Positions 60,001 through 64,000 of a stretch of 64,000 bases of DNA are shown piece by piece. The stretch is from Paragordius varius (Eukaryota > Nematomorpha). The stretch is from the NCBI GenBank assembly GCA_964247055.1, contig OZ176051.1, positions 8,494,001-8,558,000 on the forward strand, written 5' to 3'. Positions within the stretch are counted from its first letter, which is position 1. Every line of letters starts with the position of its first letter. The notes beneath the pieces are model-generated. The model was not told the origin of the DNA and did not search any database. It saw only the letters and a program-made list of their open reading frames with translations. Both the position numbers and the translations under genes were made by a program.

Positions 60001-62608
60001 ACGGGGATAAGAAGAAGAAACTTTAGAAACGGATGAAGGGGATAAGAAGACAAAACTTTAGAAACGGATGAAGGGGATAAGAAGAAGAAACTTTAGAAAC
60101 GGTTGAAGGGGAGGATAAAAAGGAACTTTAGAAACGGATGAAGGGGAGGATAAAAAGGAACTTGAGAAACGTATGAAGGGGATAAGAATAAGAAACCTTA
60201 GAAACGGATGACGGGGAGAAGAAGAAGGAACTTTAGAAACGGATGAAGGGGAGGATAAAAAGGAACTTTAGAAAGGGATGAAGGGGAGGATATAAAGGAA
60301 CTTCAGAAACGGACAAAGGGGATAAGAAGAAGAAACTTTAGAAACGGATGAAGGGGTTAAGAAGAAGGAACTTTAGAAACGGACGAAGGGCATAAGAAGA
60401 AGAAACTTTAGAAACGGATCACGGGGATAAGAAAAACTTTAGAAACGGATGAAGGGGATAAGAAGAAAAAACTTTAGAAACGGATGAAGGGGAGGATAAA
60501 AAGGAACTTTATAAACGGATGAAGGGGATGATAAAAAGGAACTTTAGAAACGGATGAAGGGGATAAGAAGAAGAAACTTTAGAAACGGATGAAGGGGTTA
60601 AGAAGAAGGAACTTTAGAAACGGATGAAGGGGAGGATGAACTTGAGAAACGGATGAAGGGGAGGATAAAAAGGAACTTGAGAAACGGATGAAGGGGAGGA
60701 TAAAAAGGAACTTTAGAAACGTATGAAGGGGATAAGAAGAAGAAACCTTAAAACGGATGACGGGGATAAGAAGAAGGAACTTTAGAAACGGATGAAGGGG
60801 AGGATAAAAAGGAACTTTAGAAAGGGATGAAGGGGAGGATATAAAGGAACTTTAGAAACGGACAAAGGGGATAAGAAGAAGAAACTTTAGAAACGGATGA
60901 AGGGGTTAAGAAGAAGGAACTTTAGAAACGGACGAAGGGCATAAGAAGAAGGAACTTTAAAAACGTACGAAGGGGATAAGAAGAAGAAACTTTAGAAACG
61001 GAGGAAGGGGATAAGAAGAAGAAACTTTAGAAACGGACGAAGGGCATAAGAAGAAGGAACTTTAGAAAGGGATGAAGGGGATAAGAAGAAGAAACTTTAG
61101 AAACGGATCACGGGGATAAGAAAAAGAAACTTTAGAAACGGATGAAAGGGTAAAGAAGAAGAAACTTTAGAAACGGATGAAGGGGAGGATGAACTTCAGA
61201 AACGGACGAAGGGCATAAGAAGAAGGAACTTTAAAAACGTACGAAGGGGATAAGAAGAACGAACTTTAGAAAGGGATGAGGGGGATAAGAAGAAGAAACT
61301 TTAGAAACGGATCACGGGGATAAGAAAAAGAAACTTTAGAAACGGATGAAAGGGATAAGAAGAAGAAACTTTAGAAACGGATCACGGGGATAAGAAAAAG
61401 AAACTTTAGAAACGGATGAAAGGGATAAGAAGAAGAAACTTTAGAAACGTATGAAGGGGATAAGAATAAGAAACTTTAGAAACGGATGACGGGGATAAAA
61501 AGAAGGAACTTCTGAAACGGATGAAGGGGAGGATAAAAAGGAACTTTAGAAAGGGATGAAGGGGAGGATATAAAGGAACTTTAGAAACGGACAAAGGGGA
61601 TAAGAAGAAGAAACTTTAGAAACGGATGAAGGGGTTAAGAAGAATGAACTTTAGAAACGGACGAAGGGCATAAGAAGAAGAAACTTTAGAAACGGATCAC
61701 GGGGATAAGAAAAAGAAACTTTAGAAACGGATGAAAGGGATAAGAAGAAGAAACTTTAGAAACGGATGAAGGGGATGATGAACTTGAGAAACGGATGAAG
61801 GGGAGGATAAAAAGGAACTTTAGAAACGGATGAAGGGGAGGATAAAAAGGAACTTGAGAAACGGATGAAGGGGAGGATAAAAATGAACTTTAGAAACGGA
61901 TGAAGGGGAGGATAAAAATGAACTTTAGAAACGGATGAAGGGGAGGATAAAAAGGAACTTGAGAAACGGATGAAGGGGAGGATAAAAATGAACTTTAGAA
62001 ACGGATGAAGGGGAGGATAAAAAGGAACTTTAGAAACGGATGAAGGGGAGGATAAAAAGGAACTTGAGAAACGGATGAAGGGGAGGATAAAAAGGAACTT
62101 GAGAAACGGATGAAGGGGAGGATAAAAATGAACTTTAGAAACGGATGAAGGGGATAAGAATAAGAAACCTTAGAAACGGATGACGGGGATAAGAAGAAGA
62201 AACTTTAGAAACGGATGAAGGGGATAAGAAGAAGAAACTTTAGAAACGGATGAAGGGGATCAGAAGAAGAAACTTTAGAAACGGATGAAAGGTATAAGAA
62301 GAAGAAACTTTAGAAACGGATGAAGGGGAGGATAAAAATGAACTTTAGAAACGGATGAAGGGGAGGATAAAAAGGAACTTGAGAAACGGATGAAGGGGAA
62401 AATAAAAAGGAACTTTAGAAACGTATGAAGGGGATAAGAAGAAGAAACCTTAGAAACGGATGACGGGGATAAGAAGAAGGAACTTTAGAAACGGATGAAG
62501 GGGAGGATAAAAAGGAACTTTAGAAAGGGATGAAGGGGAGGATATAAAGGAACTTTAGAAACGGACAAAGGGGATAAGAAGAAGAAACTTTAGAAACAGA
62601 TGAAGGGG
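57041..62608. repeat. Purine-rich 36-bp minisatellite array 2 with higher-order repeats
   Basis: About 5.5 kb of more regular units than array 1. The main types are ...GGGGATAAGAAGAAGAAAC, ...GGGGAGGATAAAAAGGAAC and ...GACGGGGATAAG. A multi-unit cassette beginning GGGGAGGATGAACTTCAG, followed by GAACTTGAGAAACGTATGAA, AATAAGAAACCTTAG and a GACGGGG unit, recurs near 57,590, 58,165, 58,800 and 59,180, with parts elsewhere, so turnover works in blocks. The left entry is the same as in array 1. The array ends abruptly at the LTR element. Confidence 0.95.
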
Positions 62609-62902
62609 TGTTAAAAGGGTTATCATCATACGCAAATTATCTTTCTCTTTTTTAGTGCATACTACACTTTGGTCCTTGTTACGTTAAAAATATATATTAC
62701 CTTGGTTGTGAATGCAAATTATTTTATTTATACTTATTATCTTTAACAACGTTTAAACCACACAACTTTATCCTTGTGAATGCAATAACCGTATATAAGG
62801 AATCATTGTAACACACAGAACACATTATATTATATTATTCAGTTTTGATGTTATACTAAATAAATAAATATATCCTTTATAATTTATATTAACTATTTGT
62901 CA
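62609..62902 (+). repeat. Putative 5' LTR
   Basis: It has TG...CA limits, starts at the sharp edge of the minisatellite and is followed two bases later by TGGCGC, typical of a tRNA primer site. The limits are inferred without the 3' LTR for comparison. Confidence 0.6.
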
Positions 62903-62924
62903 ACTGGCGCGGCTATTCGAGGCT

Positions 62925-64000
62925 ATGGAAAAAATTAATTTATCATGTTTTAATCCAAATGTTGAGTTTACAAATTATATTACATATATTAAACGCAATT
63001 TGGAGGTCAAGAATGTCGCAGCCACCGATGAAAATCTGAAAGCATGTTTGTTGGCTTTCGGAGGAATCGAAAATATTAATAAAATTGAAAATTATTTCTA
63101 TCCACAAGCAATAGACGACATACCATTCCCAGATCTTTTAAACGCCGGCATAAAAATCTTCTCCCCCTCAAGGAATATTTTTTCGTCGCGTTTTGATTTA
63201 ATTAAAATGAAGAGGGGGAGAACGGAAACGTTCACAGAATTCCTGTTAAGAGTTAAACAAATGGCCATCCACTGCCGGTTCTCGTCAAACATTGACGAGC
63301 ACATCAGAGATGTATTCATCGCCGGGTTAGACGAGCAAGCCGTGGAAATGGAACTATTCACACGGTTCCCAGAAGCTTTAGAAAACGGGGCTCCCGTTTC
63401 TCTAAATACGGTGGTAAATATTGCCTTATCACATGAGAAGGCACGAGATGGACTAACGAATACAGAAGTGCTGTCCATCAATATTGATAATGATAATAAA
63501 AGTAACAATAATAAGAACCACAGTAGTAATGGTGAAATAAACGAAATAGCCACACTTCACCAATCAAAGAGCAGCCATAGTAATAATAACCGACGAACCT
63601 GCACAAAATGTGGGACGACTCATACGTTGGGACATTGCCCTGCCTATGGGAAAGAATGTTATAGATGCCATCGTTCAAACCACTTTGCTCGATGTTGTAA
63701 GGTAGTGTTTAAAGCATATTCCCTTTTTAATAAGACAAAAAAACCCCAAATTGTTCCTAAAATAAATAATATTCCTATTGAAATTATTTTTGATACGGGT
63801 GCCGATATTTCAATCATAAATTATAAAAACTGGTGCCGTCTCGGCAAGCCAGCACTAGATTTTGATAACAATAATATTTTCATACATGCATACAATAATA
63901 ATCGTATAAAAACATTAGGTAAATGCAAATTACAGGTTGAATTAGATAAAAGAACGCACATTCTAGAGTGCTTTATTATAAACAACAACTTACCATCAAT
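62925..64000 (+). CDS. Gag and protease start of a Gypsy-type element (partial)
   Basis: At least 358 codons without interruption, continuing beyond the window. The N-terminal ~180 residues are a Gag capsid-like region (FTEFLLRVKQMAIHC is the recognisable block). An Asn/Ser-rich linker follows. Next are two zinc-knuckle-like Cys/His clusters at about 63,600-63,705 (CTKCG...GHC and CYRCHRSNHFARCC, the style seen in the Mag/K02A2.6-like lineage of Gypsy). The aspartic protease active site DTGAD is at 63,792-63,806. It is one continuous Gag-Pol frame, as in several members of this lineage. It is a mobile-element gene, not a host gene. Confidence 0.85.
   Translation, partial: MEKINLSCFNPNVEFTNYITYIKRNLEVKNVAATDENLKACLLAFGGIENINKIENYFYPQAIDDIPFPDLLNAGIKIFSPSRNIFSSRFDLIKMKRGRTETFTEFLLRVKQMAIHCRFSSNIDEHIRDVFIAGLDEQAVEMELFTRFPEALENGAPVSLNTVVNIALSHEKARDGLTNTEVLSINIDNDNKSNNNKNHSSNGEINEIATLHQSKSSHSNNNRRTCTKCGTTHTLGHCPAYGKECYRCHRSNHFARCCKVVFKAYSLFNKTKKPQIVPKINNIPIEIIFDTGADISIINYKNWCRLGKPALDFDNNNIFIHAYNNNRIKTLGKCKLQVELDKRTHILECFIINNNLPS

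Larger units (their letters stand above)
62609..64000 (+). mobile_element. Ty3/Gypsy-type LTR retrotransposon, 5' part, runs off the window
   Basis: A putative 5' LTR starts TGTTAAAAGGG at 62,609 and ends CA at 62,902 (294 bp). A primer-binding-like TGGCGCGGCTATTCG follows at 62,905. A single open frame begins at about 62,925 and runs to the edge of the window. It encodes Gag, zinc knuckles and the start of a retroviral-type protease. The element sits directly in minisatellite units. The visible part looks whole and therefore young, but the rest, including the 3' LTR, lies outside. Confidence 0.85.

Noticed and set aside
63098-63678. Minus-strand frames of 151 and 66 codons
   Set aside because: They lie antisense to the Gag frame and have no independent support.

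Overview
The window is AT-rich, intron-bearing invertebrate DNA, most likely from an arthropod. The evidence is one spliced host gene of the NRF-6 acyltransferase family plus RTE-like LINEs, hAT elements, Helitrons and a Ty3/Gypsy-type retroelement. A parasitic copepod or a similar repeat-rich arthropod would fit, but the species cannot be read from the sequence. There are no prokaryotic genes, no CRISPR arrays and no RNA gene that I can support.

Layout. 1-8.9 kb holds foldback or TIR elements and an old, decayed Helitron with a second one directly behind it. 8.86-12.56 kb is a nested block: a hAT-type element with a perfect 8-bp target duplication (CTTGATTC) that carries a broken RTE-like LINE and a short Helitron. 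14.1-18.6 kb has two possible minus-strand exons of an unknown gene and another Helitron sitting inside an inverted-repeat element. 19.4-23.0 kb is the one confident host gene: a three-exon, 1029-residue NRF-6-like membrane acyltransferase on the minus strand. Its exon phases add up exactly.

23.9-62.6 kb is a large repeat domain built on the plan A - B - minisatellite, present twice. A is a decayed hAT element plus about 2.1 kb of unknown sequence (23.86-28.09 and 48.65-52.62 kb). B is about 1.9 kb (37.46-39.41 and 54.34-57.04 kb). Each B runs into a purine-rich, roughly 36-bp minisatellite (39.4-46.7 and 57.0-62.6 kb). The first copy also holds a 6.9-kb head-to-tail array of seven non-autonomous Helitrons (30.5-37.4 kb). 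The second holds a single Helitron whose empty site is preserved in the first. A broken RTE LINE lies at the junction of the two copies. A TIR element interrupts the first minisatellite. A Gypsy-type LTR element starts inside the last repeats of the second and runs off the window.

The most notable features are the tandem Helitron array, with CTAG-TAA-TC junctions, internal ~515-bp repeats and a 2,026-bp recent duplication; the recurrence of the same junction in an old unrelated copy at 5.07 kb; and the duplicated minisatellite domain with higher-order structure. Apart from the NRF-like gene and perhaps the 14-18 kb exons, nearly all open frames here are fragments of mobile elements or artefacts of repeats whose period is a multiple of three.
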